This document shows, piece by piece, positions 1-5,864 of a stretch of DNA of 7,697 nt; positions within the stretch are counted from its first letter, which is position 1; each line of letters starts with the position of its first letter. Source of the DNA: Syntrophobacterales bacterium (lineage in GTDB: Bacteria > Desulfobacterota > Syntrophobacteria > BM002); the NCBI GenBank assembly GCA_030601545.1, contig JAUVTM010000093.1, forward strand, positions 1 to 7,697, in the 5' to 3' direction. The position numbers and the translations under genes are program-made. The notes under the pieces are model-generated. The model was not told where the DNA came from. It saw only the letters and a program-made list of their open reading frames with translations, and did not search any database.

Positions 1-484
1 TCTCCTTTCGGTACAGTAGCGAACGATACTGGCCTTTCATCGGCCCCACCTTCCCGTGTGTTCCCACCAATCTCGTTTTGGCACAGCCCACCGTGGGCAA
101 ATTTAGCCACAGTCCCAGGTGACTGGCAAGACCCAACCGGCGCGGATGGGCTGTACCCTGACCGTCACAGAGCACCACATCAGGTTCCTCTCGCAAGCGC
201 TCAAACGCTTGCAAGAGCAGCGGTATTTCGCGAAAGGAGAGAAGGCCGGGAACGTAGGGATAAGAAAACTTTCCTTGAAATCGGACAAGTTCTCTGAATT
301 CTAGACCTGGATAGGTGTAGGTGGCCATGGCCGCCACAGCTGTATCATGGCGACGGGAGTAGCCCACATCTGCCCCCGCCACCACGGTGATTTCTTCCGG
401 CAGCGGCTTCAGTATCACGCTAGACGCCAACCGCTTCTGCAGGGCTATGGCTTCTTGAGGGGAAAGATCCCAGGAGTGAAGCAT
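1..484 (-). CDS. nfi: Endonuclease V (deoxyinosine 3' endonuclease), 3' end cut by window edge
   Basis: Endonuclease V nicks DNA at the second phosphodiester bond 3' of deoxyinosine and so starts repair of deaminated adenine in the cytoplasm. The frame is open from ATG 484-482 to the left edge, giving 161 residues against about 223 for E. coli Nfi, so roughly the last 60 are missing. Family landmarks are all present: GADVGY with catalytic Asp39 (E. coli D35), YVPGLLSFRE at 77-86 with Glu86 (E. coli E89), CDGQGTAHPRRLGLASHLG at 106-124 with Asp107 (E. coli D110), and VGCAKTRL at 132-139 with the conserved Lys136. The start is chosen because an in-frame stop lies six codons upstream and the family's N-terminal WDLS..EAI.LQ..LA motif begins at once; I see no good Shine-Dalgarno sequence. 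It lies 164 bp downstream of nrdJ on the same strand, with repeat arrays between. Identity is secure; the exact start is less so. Confidence 0.93.
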   Translation of the reverse strand, partial: MLHSWDLSPQEAIALQKRLASSVILKPLPEEITVVAGADVGYSRRHDTAVAAMATYTYPGLEFRELVRFQGKFSYPYVPGLLSFREIPLLLQAFERLREEPDVVLCDGQGTAHPRRLGLASHLGLWLNLPTVGCAKTRLVGTHGKVGPMKGQYRSLLYRKE

Positions 485-533
485 GACTGAAAACAGTAAT
501 CAGTAAGAAATTGGGAGTAAACAGCAGTGTTAA

Positions 534-631
534 GCGAGAAAAGCTAGAAAGGCTAGACAAGCGAGAAAAGTAAAAACAGTTGTTAAGGCAGCTCCCTTTC
601 TCGCGTTTCTCGCTTTTCCCGCATTTCTCGC
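534..631. repeat. Two inverted arrays of four 9-bp tandem units (large imperfect hairpin)
   Basis: Left array, plus sense: GCGAGAAAA (534-542), GCTAGAAAG (543-551), GCTAGACAA (552-560), GCGAGAAAA (561-569). Right array read on the minus strand: GCGAGAAAT (631-623), GCGGGAAAA (622-614), GCGAGAAAC (613-605), GCGAGAAAG (604-596). The arrays face each other across a 26-bp spacer (570-595). Folded on itself the element gives a 36-position stem with 28 Watson-Crick matches, and both ends are bordered by TTAA (530-533 and 634-637). It fills most of the nrdJ-nfi gap. Neither strand shows a clear T-run after the stem, so a simple intrinsic terminator is not supported. The structure is read directly from sequence; any function (transcript processing, decoupling nfi from nrdJ, or a neutral repeat) is inference. 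Confidence 0.85.
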
Positions 632-633
632 TA

Positions 634-652
634 TTAAGCGCTCTGCGCTTAA
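634..652 (-). other. Perfect 8-bp hairpin enclosing the nrdJ stop codon
   Basis: TTAAGCGC (634-641) and GCGCTTAA (645-652) are perfect inverted repeats with a 3-nt loop. The nrdJ TAA stop (651-649) lies inside the upstream arm of the transcript. No U-tract follows on the minus strand, so this could protect or pause the 3' end rather than be a classic terminator. The stem is certain; the role is not known. Confidence 0.55.
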
Positions 653-2835
653 CCACACCGAGAAAAACCGCAGGAGCGGCAGACAATGCAGCCACCTTCA
701 TGTTCAACAGTGGCACCACAGTCGGGGCAGGCACCCATCGCGGCTACCATGTAAGTAAAACTGCTCTGACAGTGGTCAATGAGCGCTCTGGCGATGGCGT
801 CCGAGCAACTGAGCACCATCTCACCCTCTTGCCAGACGGGCGACGGACACCTAATGCCCATGAGTTGCTTCATAATGGAGTCCGGCTTGACCCCTGACCG
901 CAGTGCCAGTGAGATGAGGCGGCCGGTGGCCTCGATCTGCGAACTGGCGCAGCCGCCGGCCTTGCCCATCTGGGCAAACACCTCGCAAGGCCCAAATTCA
1001 TCAGAGTTGAGAGTTACGTATAGTTTTCCGCACCCGGTGTTCATCCTCTTGGTAACCCCATAGGTTTGCTCGGGTCGCGGCCGCGGTTCAACTTGCGGTG
1101 GTTCGGGTCTGCGCTGGATGTTGAGCACCTGTTGATCCCTGCTGCCATCACGGTAAATGGTTAGACCCTTGCAACCCAGATGATAGGCGAGCAGATACGC
1201 CTCACGAACATCTTCCCGGGTAGCGGAATGCGGAAAGTTTATGGTCTTGCTCACGGCATTGTCAGTGTATTTTTGGAAGGCCCCCTGAATGCGAATGTGC
1301 CATTCGGGGTTGATGTCGTGGGCAGTGACAAACAGACGCTTCATATCCTCGGGAATCCCTTCTATTTCCTGGATCGTACCCTTCTCAGCAATCTCCTTCA
1401 TCAGTTCTTCACTGTAGCAACCTCTCTGCTGGGAGATTTCGCGAAAAATCGAGTGTACCTCCAGCAACTCCTGCCCGTCCAGCACTTTACGCAAGAACGA
1501 AACGGCAAAGACAGGCTCGATTCCGCTGGATGTTCCGGCAATGATGCTGATGGTACCGGTTGGAGCGATGGTGGTGGTCGTAGCGTTGCGCATGTAAGGC
1601 GTATCCGGCTTGTCAAAGACCGAACCTGGATAGTTGGGAAAGTTGCCTCGCTTTTTGGCCAATGCTGCGGATGCAGCCTGCGCTTCCCCCTGGATGAAGG
1701 ACATTATCTGCTCAGCCCTCTCAATGGCTTCCTCGGAATTGTACGGAATGCCGAGAGAGATCAGCAGGTCGGCAAACCCCATTACTCCAAGGCCGATTTT
1801 ACGGTTTGCCTTTGTCATCTCCTCAATCTGGGGCAAGGGGTAGCGATTTACGTCAATCACATTGTCCAGAAAATGTACACTTGTCCAGATAATCTCCTTC
1901 AGTTTATCAAAATCAACCTGGCCGTTTTCCACCACTTTGGTCAGGTTAATGGAGCCCAGGTTACAGGATTCATAGGGAAGCAGTGGTTGCTCGCCGCAGG
2001 GATTGGTAGATTCAATTTCCCCTATGTGGGGCGTGGGATTGTCGCGGTTGATGGAGTCGAGAAAAATGATGCCCGGCTCACCGTTTCTCCAGGCGGAATC
2101 AACAATCTTCTCAAAAATCTCCCCCGCCGACAGCCGCTCGGCTCTCTCTCCGGTGCGAGGGTTTACGAGATCGTATTCCCCATTCTCCTCAAGCGCCTGC
2201 ATGAATTTGTCGGTTACTGCCACCGAAATGTTGAAATTATTAAATTTTTCGTTATCGGTTTTGGCAGTGATAAAGGCTTCCGCATCAGGGTGATCTATCC
2301 TCAGAATACCCATATTAGCGCCACGCCGCGTACCACCCTGTTTGATAGTCTCGGTGGCCACGTCGAAAACCTTCATAAAGCTGATGGGTCCACTTGAAAC
2401 TCCCTGAGTGGAAAGCACCTTGTCGTTTTCTGGCCGTACACGAGAGAAGGAGAAACCGGTACCGCCCCCGCTCTTGTGGATCATGGCAGTATGCTTGATG
2501 GCCTCAAAAATGGATTCAATGGAGTCATCCACCGGCAGGACAAAACAGGCAGAAAGCTGGCCAAGCTGCCTACCTGCATTCATCAGTGTAGGTGAATTGG
2601 GCACTAGCTCTAACCGGGTCATCAAACCGTAGAAACGCGCCGCAACCTCATCCACATCGGCCTGCGGATCGTAAGTCAGTTCGGCCCCGGCCACCGCCTC
2701 GGCAACCCGGTGAAACATTTCCTCTGGTGTTTCAACGACCTCGCCGTATTCGTTCTTCTTGAGGTAACGCTTTTTCAGCACCACCAGTGCATTTTCGGTA
2801 AGAGCCGGGGGCTCCACGTCTTGCTGTAAGGCCAT
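649..2835 (-). CDS. nrdJ: Adenosylcobalamin-dependent (class II) ribonucleotide reductase
   Basis: Class II reductase converts ribonucleotides to deoxyribonucleotides, using adenosylcobalamin to make the active-site thiyl radical, so it works with or without oxygen. The protein has 728 residues. It starts directly with the N-terminal reductase domain and no N-terminal ATP-cone is evident. The barrel carries Cys97 (SACF), the catalytic trio Asn278/Cys280/Glu282 in NPCGEQ, and Cys291, 11 residues after Cys280 as in the Thermotoga enzyme (C322/C333). SGGGTGFSFSR (122-132) and TIAPTGTIS (422-430) are further conserved loops. A proline/arginine linker (about 575-590) leads to a TSCPD-type domain (MNTGCGKLYVTLN, 598-610). 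The tail holds six cysteines (703, 706, 716, 719, 722, 727), a zinc-ribbon/redox tail typical of this subgroup. The start is fixed by AAGGAG (2846-2841) five bases before ATG. The gene is divergent from pyrB. No cobalamin riboswitch or NrdR box was recognised upstream. Confidence 0.98.
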   Translation of the reverse strand: MALQQDVEPPALTENALVVLKKRYLKKNEYGEVVETPEEMFHRVAEAVAGAELTYDPQADVDEVAARFYGLMTRLELVPNSPTLMNAGRQLGQLSACFVLPVDDSIESIFEAIKHTAMIHKSGGGTGFSFSRVRPENDKVLSTQGVSSGPISFMKVFDVATETIKQGGTRRGANMGILRIDHPDAEAFITAKTDNEKFNNFNISVAVTDKFMQALEENGEYDLVNPRTGERAERLSAGEIFEKIVDSAWRNGEPGIIFLDSINRDNPTPHIGEIESTNPCGEQPLLPYESCNLGSINLTKVVENGQVDFDKLKEIIWTSVHFLDNVIDVNRYPLPQIEEMTKANRKIGLGVMGFADLLISLGIPYNSEEAIERAEQIMSFIQGEAQAASAALAKKRGNFPNYPGSVFDKPDTPYMRNATTTTIAPTGTISIIAGTSSGIEPVFAVSFLRKVLDGQELLEVHSIFREISQQRGCYSEELMKEIAEKGTIQEIEGIPEDMKRLFVTAHDINPEWHIRIQGAFQKYTDNAVSKTINFPHSATREDVREAYLLAYHLGCKGLTIYRDGSRDQQVLNIQRRPEPPQVEPRPRPEQTYGVTKRMNTGCGKLYVTLNSDEFGPCEVFAQMGKAGGCASSQIEATGRLISLALRSGVKPDSIMKQLMGIRCPSPVWQEGEMVLSCSDAIARALIDHCQSSFTYMVAAMGACPDCGATVEHEGGCIVCRSCGFSRCG

Positions 2836-2870
2836 TGTCTCTCCTTGCTTGGTTCTTTTCTCAATACATT

Positions 2871-2899
2871 ATTTTAACATGCAGGGGAGGCAGGCCCAA
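2871..2899 (-). promoter_or_regulatory. Candidate sigma-70-type promoter of nrdJ
   Basis: On the minus strand, TTGGGC (2899-2894, 3 of 6 consensus bases) and TAAAAT (2876-2871, 5 of 6) are separated by exactly 17 bp. The -10 lies about 36 bp before the nrdJ ATG, leaving a short leader with the AAGGAG site. The -10 is good but the -35 is weak, so this is a candidate only. Confidence 0.4.
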
Positions 2900-2915
2900 C
2901 TGGAACTTGCCTGCC
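2889..2915. repeat. 7-bp inverted repeat across the nrdJ -35 region
   Basis: GGCAGGC (2889-2895) and GCCTGCC (2909-2915) are perfect inverted repeats separated by 13 bp. The proximal arm overlaps the proposed -35 of nrdJ (2894-2899), a position where a repressor could compete with RNA polymerase. It does not resemble the AT-rich NrdR box. Operator function is a guess. Confidence 0.4.
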
Positions 2916-2977
2916 AAAAGAAAAGTTACTCCGGTCAAAAGGTGCTCAATCATAAAAGAGCCATTACGGGAAGTCAA

Positions 2978-3014
2978 ACCCCTTTTTGGGGTCCGTGGTC
3001 ATTAGTCCGTTGTC
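2978..3014. repeat. Small hairpin followed by an imperfect 10-bp direct repeat
   Basis: ACCCC (2978-2982) and GGGGT (2988-2992) form a 5-bp stem with a T5 loop. Immediately after, GTCCGTGGTC (2991-3000) and GTCCGTTGTC (3005-3014) are direct copies with one mismatch and a 4-bp gap. No role is evident. Confidence 0.5.
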
Positions 3015-3070
3015 GATATCATCTATCTGATTTAATTAGTTTTTATCTGTCCCTATTCGCACAGAGTTCA

Positions 3071-3145
3071 GTAGGAGCAACCTCCTGGTTGCGATCCGAA
3101 TGGTTCTTCCAAGCCCCGGTATCGCAAGTGTAAGCTTGCTCCTAC
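3071..3145. repeat. REP-like inverted doublet (BIME/REPIN-type element)
   Basis: Two 25-bp units face each other: 3071-3095 begins GTAGGAGCAA and ends TTGCGAT; 3121-3145 begins ATCGCAA and ends TTGCTCCTAC. The outer 10 bp and the inner 7 bp of the two units are perfectly complementary. Each unit also has its own stem: GCAACC/GGTTGC around TCCT (3077-3092) and GCAAG/CTTGC around a 6-nt loop (3124-3139). A GTAGGAGC head, an internal palindrome and a short tail, with two units in opposite orientation, is the architecture known for REP doublets in Pseudomonas and enterobacteria. Such elements are moved by RAYT (TnpA-REP) transposases; none is encoded in this window. Structure is clear; membership in a REP family is inferred from form. 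Confidence 0.75.
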
Positions 3146-3229
3146 ACTATTCGTTGACTGGTACCGTCGCAACGACTGCCAAAAGGGTATTTCTAACAAA
3201 CAGATGGTTCGGTACAGACTACCCACTGA

Positions 3230-3258
3230 CTGGCAACCTGGTAAGCAAAAAGTATAAC
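3230..3258 (+). promoter_or_regulatory. Candidate sigma-70-type promoter of pyrBC
   Basis: CTGGCA (3230-3235, 4 of 6 consensus bases) and TATAAC (3253-3258, 5 of 6) are 17 bp apart. Transcription would start near 3265, giving a leader of about 180 nt before the pyrB ATG. The leader is long enough for attenuation control, but I cannot identify a PyrR site or a hairpin followed by a U-tract in it. Confidence 0.4.
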
Positions 3259-3277
3259 TTCTTAAAATCCTTTTGCG

Positions 3278-3298
3278 CTATGCCCTATGCCCTATGCC
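3278..3298. repeat. Three perfect tandem CTATGCC units
   Basis: The 7-bp word CTATGCC is repeated at 3278-3284, 3285-3291 and 3292-3298 with no mismatch. It lies in the proposed pyrB leader, 20 bp after the candidate -10. Copy number in such short tandems can change by slippage. No function can be assigned. Confidence 0.7.
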
Positions 3299-3443
3299 CC
3301 GTGCGAATTGGTCTTGCAAAGGGGAACCAAATGGGATAGATTACGCAGCTGAACATTGGTGCCCTCCCTACTCCTCACGATTCAGACACCACTGTCTCGG
3401 GCTGCATCTACCTATTGCCGCCCTACCATCGGGGAAGCGATCC

Positions 3444-4373
3444 ATGCAGTTCCGCAAGAAAGATTTACTCGGTATCAAACAACTAGAGCCTGAGGAAATC
3501 AACCTGATCCTTGAGACGGCGGAGACTTTCAAGGAAATCTCCACTCGACCCATCAAGAAGGTCCCCACCTTGCGGGGCAGGACTGTAGTCCATTTGTTCT
3601 ATGAGCCCAGCACCAGAACTCGAACCTCTTTCGAGATTGCGGCGAAGCGACTGAGCGCGGACACCTTTAACATATCTGCCTCAACCAGCAGCATTGTAAA
3701 AGGTGAGACCTTGCTGGACACCGCAAGAAATATAGAGGCCATGAACCCGGACGTTATTGTGCTTCGTCACTCCGCTGCCGGCGCTCCTCACCTGCTGGCC
3801 AAAAACGTGCAGGCTTCGGTGATCAATGCCGGTGACGGCATGCACGAACATCCCACCCAGGCCTTGCTTGACCTTCTCACTATCAAAGACAAGAAAGGCA
3901 CCGTATCCGGGCAAACCGTTGCCATCATCGGAGACATTGCTCACAGCAGAGTGGCACGCTCCAATGTCTGGGCCCTCACCAAAATGGGAGCTCGAGTCCT
4001 GGTGGCTGGCCCGGCCACCATGATTCCACACGATCTGGACAAGCTCGGGGTTGAAGTTTTCTACCGTCCCGAAGATGTCATCCCCAAGGCGGATGTGATC
4101 ATGATGCTCCGGATACAGCTGGAGCGGCAAGGTCAAATGCTCCTTCCCAGCCTCAGAGAGTATGCTCGTGTTTTTGGCTTGAATGAAAAAAAACTGTCCC
4201 AGGCTAAACCGGATGTGCTTATTATGCATCCCGGCCCGATCAACCGCGGCGTTGAAATCAGCCCTGCTGTGGCCGACGGACCCTATTCAGTGATCCTGGA
4301 CCAAGTAAGCAACGGCGTCGCCGTGCGCATGGCTCTGCTGTATTTACTCATAGGAGGTGAAAAGGATGAGTAA
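3444..4373 (+). CDS. pyrB: Aspartate carbamoyltransferase, catalytic subunit
   Basis: ATCase joins carbamoyl phosphate and L-aspartate to make N-carbamoyl-L-aspartate, the second step of UMP synthesis. From ATG 3444 the protein has 309 residues, the usual family length. The carbamoyl-phosphate loop STRTR is at 56-60 in FYEPSTRTRTSFE, the mobile SSIVKGET loop is at 82-89 with Lys86, HPTQALLD is at 136-143, DIAHSRVARSN is at 164-174, LRIQLERQ is at 222-229 and MHPGPINRG is at 261-269. The frame stays open upstream to TTG 3273, but those 57 codons cross the CTATGCC repeats and resemble no ATCase. ATG 3444 has a modest GGGGA site 8 bases before it and leads straight into the conserved FRKKDLLGI start. 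The stop overlaps pyrC by 8 bp. No pyrI regulatory subunit or pyrR is seen beside it. Confidence 0.98.
   Translation: MQFRKKDLLGIKQLEPEEINLILETAETFKEISTRPIKKVPTLRGRTVVHLFYEPSTRTRTSFEIAAKRLSADTFNISASTSSIVKGETLLDTARNIEAMNPDVIVLRHSAAGAPHLLAKNVQASVINAGDGMHEHPTQALLDLLTIKDKKGTVSGQTVAIIGDIAHSRVARSNVWALTKMGARVLVAGPATMIPHDLDKLGVEVFYRPEDVIPKADVIMMLRIQLERQGQMLLPSLREYARVFGLNEKKLSQAKPDVLIMHPGPINRGVEISPAVADGPYSVILDQVSNGVAVRMALLYLLIGGEKDE
4352..4357 (+). promoter_or_regulatory. pyrC ribosome binding site inside pyrB
   Basis: A full AGGAGG lies in the last codons of pyrB, 8 bases before ATG 4366. It settles the pyrC start: the in-frame GTG at 4357 overlaps this site and cannot be its target. Placement inside the upstream gene points to translational coupling of pyrB and pyrC. 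Confidence 0.9.
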
Positions 4374-5664
4374 GCTCATCCGTGGCGGCAGAATCCTTGA
4401 CCCAGCAAGCGGTTTGGACGACCTGCACGACCTTCTCATTGAAGGAGACAAAATCAATGACGTAGGTCCTCCGGGGACACTGGACAAGAAGTCCGCCTCC
4501 GTAGAGATCATTGATGCAGATGGTCTTTGGGTGGTGCCAGGACTCATTGATCTGCATACCCATCTGCGGGAACCGGGCGAGGAATACAAGGAGACCGTCC
4601 TGACTGGAAGTCAGGCCGCAGCTGCCGGCGGTTTCACCTCTATCTGTTGCATGCCCAACACCAAACCGGCAAATGATAATGCCGCGGTTACGGACTTTAT
4701 CCTTCGCCGTGCAGCTGAAGCTGACCTCGTGCGAGTCTTTCCTGTAGGAGCCATCAGTCAGGGTCAAAAAGGCGAAATGCTGGCCGAGTACGCTGAACTC
4801 AAAGAAGCGGGAGTTGTAGCGGTCAGCGACGACGGCATAGCGGTTAGGAACAGCCAGCTCATGCGGAGAGCCCTGGAATACGCCCAGGTGTTTCATCTGC
4901 CAGTTATCAGCCATGCCGAAGACCGTGACCTTGCCGGCGATGGGGTAATGCACGAAGGGGTGGTCTCCACCCGTTTGGGCTTGAGGGAAATCCCCGGCGT
5001 TGCCGAGGACGTAATGGTTTTTCGGGACTGTAGTCTGGCAGAGTTCACTGGCGGCCGTTTGCACATAGCTCACGTGTCTAGTGCTGGAGCAGTAGAGCTG
5101 GTAAGGCAATTCAAGGCGAAGGGAGTACGGGTTACCGCCGAAGCTACTCCACATCATTTCACTCTCACTGATGAGGCCCTCGAAAATTTTGACACCAATC
5201 TTAAAGTTAACCCACCAATCCGCTCCTCCGTTGATCTAACCGCAATTCAACAAGGTCTTGCCGACGGTACTATTGATGCCATCGCCACCGACCATGCCCC
5301 CCACAGCACCATAGAGAAAGACGTGGAGTTTGACTACGCCGCCTTTGGCATGATCGGTCTCGAGACCGCCTTCCCTCTGACACTGCAGCTCGTTGATCAG
5401 GGATTGCTCAGCCCGCTCGAAGCAATAAGAAAATTGACCAGCAATCCCGCCCGCATTATTGGAGTTGACCTGGGACGACTGACTCCTGGGCTTCCGGCCG
5501 ATGTCACCCTCATTGATCCGAACCGGGAGTTCACCGTCGACGTAAACCAGTTTCGCTCCCAAAGCAGGAATTCGCCTTTTCATGGCTGGCAGCTCAGAGG
5601 AAAAACGGTCATGGTCCTTCGGGATGGCAAGGTGATATTCACAGAGGAAAATACAAGCGGTTAG
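4366..5664 (+). CDS. pyrC: Dihydroorotase (type I, zinc amidohydrolase)
   Basis: Dihydroorotase cyclises N-carbamoyl-L-aspartate to dihydroorotate, the third step of UMP synthesis, and in many bacteria it associates with PyrB. The product has 432 residues, as expected for the type I family. Metal and substrate residues are in place: DLHTHLREPG at 62-71 (His64, His66), SDDG at 154-157 (Asp156, matching the Aquifex D153 ligand), ISHAED with His183, IAHVS with His236, and ATDHAPH with catalytic Asp309. TSICCMPNTKP (91-101) is the usual dihydroorotase loop. An N-terminal beta segment (MSKLIRGGRILDP) and the C-terminal strands form the small sandwich domain of amidohydrolases. The gene overlaps pyrB by 8 bp. 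Clostridial pyr clusters usually continue with carA, but here the next gene is an unrelated regulator after 200 bp. Confidence 0.98.
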   Translation: MSKLIRGGRILDPASGLDDLHDLLIEGDKINDVGPPGTLDKKSASVEIIDADGLWVVPGLIDLHTHLREPGEEYKETVLTGSQAAAAGGFTSICCMPNTKPANDNAAVTDFILRRAAEADLVRVFPVGAISQGQKGEMLAEYAELKEAGVVAVSDDGIAVRNSQLMRRALEYAQVFHLPVISHAEDRDLAGDGVMHEGVVSTRLGLREIPGVAEDVMVFRDCSLAEFTGGRLHIAHVSSAGAVELVRQFKAKGVRVTAEATPHHFTLTDEALENFDTNLKVNPPIRSSVDLTAIQQGLADGTIDAIATDHAPHSTIEKDVEFDYAAFGMIGLETAFPLTLQLVDQGLLSPLEAIRKLTSNPARIIGVDLGRLTPGLPADVTLIDPNREFTVDVNQFRSQSRNSPFHGWQLRGKTVMVLRDGKVIFTEENTSG

Positions 5665-5728
5665 GTACTATTCTTGCAGGGAATACCAGGGGCACTGCGG
5701 ACCAGATCCTAAGGTTCCAAGAATGTAC
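5665..5728. repeat. Long-range inverted repeat directly after pyrC
   Basis: GTAC-T-ATTCTTG (5665-5676) pairs with CAAGAAT-GTAC (5718-5728): 11 base pairs with one bulged T and a 41-nt loop. It starts at the base after the pyrC stop, so it may form the 3' end structure of the pyrBC message. No U-tract follows, so canonical intrinsic termination is not supported. Confidence 0.45.
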
Positions 5729-5743
5729 AGCCCCAAGGTCGAT

Positions 5744-5802
5744 GTGCGATACGTGATGTGAGATTTCAGTGAAATATCCGGGCTAGATCTCACATCTCGC
5801 AC
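5744..5802. repeat. Nested inverted repeat upstream of the sigma-54 activator gene
   Basis: The inner arms ATGTGAGAT (5756-5764) and ATCTCACAT (5787-5795) are perfectly complementary. The outer arms GTGCGA (5744-5749) and TCGCAC (5797-5802) are also perfect, offset by 6 versus 1 unpaired bases. Between them ATTTCA-G-TGAAAT (5763-5775) is a further palindrome that shares two bases with the inner left arm, so the two folds compete. It lies 63 bp before the regulator ATG and could be an operator, an RNA switch or a dispersed repeat. Confidence 0.6.
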
Positions 5803-5864
5803 CCGTACGCCAAGCTTCATTTGATATACGGACTTGCAGCGCTATAGCAGGAGACTGAACCCGA

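Larger units (their letters stand above)
2836..3443. other. 608-bp divergent intergenic region between nrdJ and pyrB
   Basis: No gene is supported here: open frames through it are short, lack family signatures and run across repeats. From left to right it holds the nrdJ ribosome binding site and candidate promoter, a GGCAGGC/GCCTGCC inverted repeat over the -35, a small C4/G4 hairpin followed by a 10-bp direct repeat, a REP-like inverted doublet, a candidate pyrB promoter, three tandem CTATGCC units, and a leader to pyrB. I found no PyrR-type anti-antiterminator (GAGGY core), T-box or cobalamin riboswitch motif in it. The amount of repeat sequence suggests a recombinogenic spacer more than a compact control region; that is inference. 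Confidence 0.7.

Noticed and set aside
534..631. CRISPR array
   Set aside because: Units are 9 bp, contiguous and without unique spacers of CRISPR length.
596..652. Rho-independent terminator after nrdJ
   Set aside because: Stems are present, but the minus-strand transcript has no U-run after any of them; kept only as structures.
420..734. 104-codon minus-strand frame between nrdJ and nfi
   Set aside because: It overlaps the ends of both real genes and the 9-bp arrays, which stay open in all phases because the unit is a multiple of three; the product is low complexity.
1180..2397. 405-codon open frame on the plus strand
   Set aside because: It lies fully antisense to nrdJ, whose conserved motifs cover this whole stretch; the translation shows no family features or start signals.
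2836..3010. Cobalamin riboswitch or NrdR box upstream of nrdJ
   Set aside because: Looked for because the enzyme needs B12; no B12-box-like sequence and no ACACTATATATAGTGT-type dyad was found.
2849..3133. 94-codon plus-strand frame in the nrdJ-pyrB spacer
   Set aside because: No ribosome binding site or recognisable domain, and it runs through the nrdJ promoter and into the REP-like doublet.
3273..3443. N-terminal extension of pyrB from TTG 3273 or ATG 3294
   Set aside because: It crosses the CTATGCC repeats, has no ribosome binding site and is unlike ATCase N-termini; ATG 3444 gives the family's usual length.
4348..5157. 269-codon open frame on the minus strand
   Set aside because: Antisense shadow of pyrC; pyrC metal ligands and a strong ribosome binding site identify the true frame.
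5821..5848. TTGATA-16-TATAGC promoter for the activator gene
   Set aside because: Good match on paper, but transcription would start at or after the AGGAG ribosome binding site (5849-5853), leaving no usable leader.
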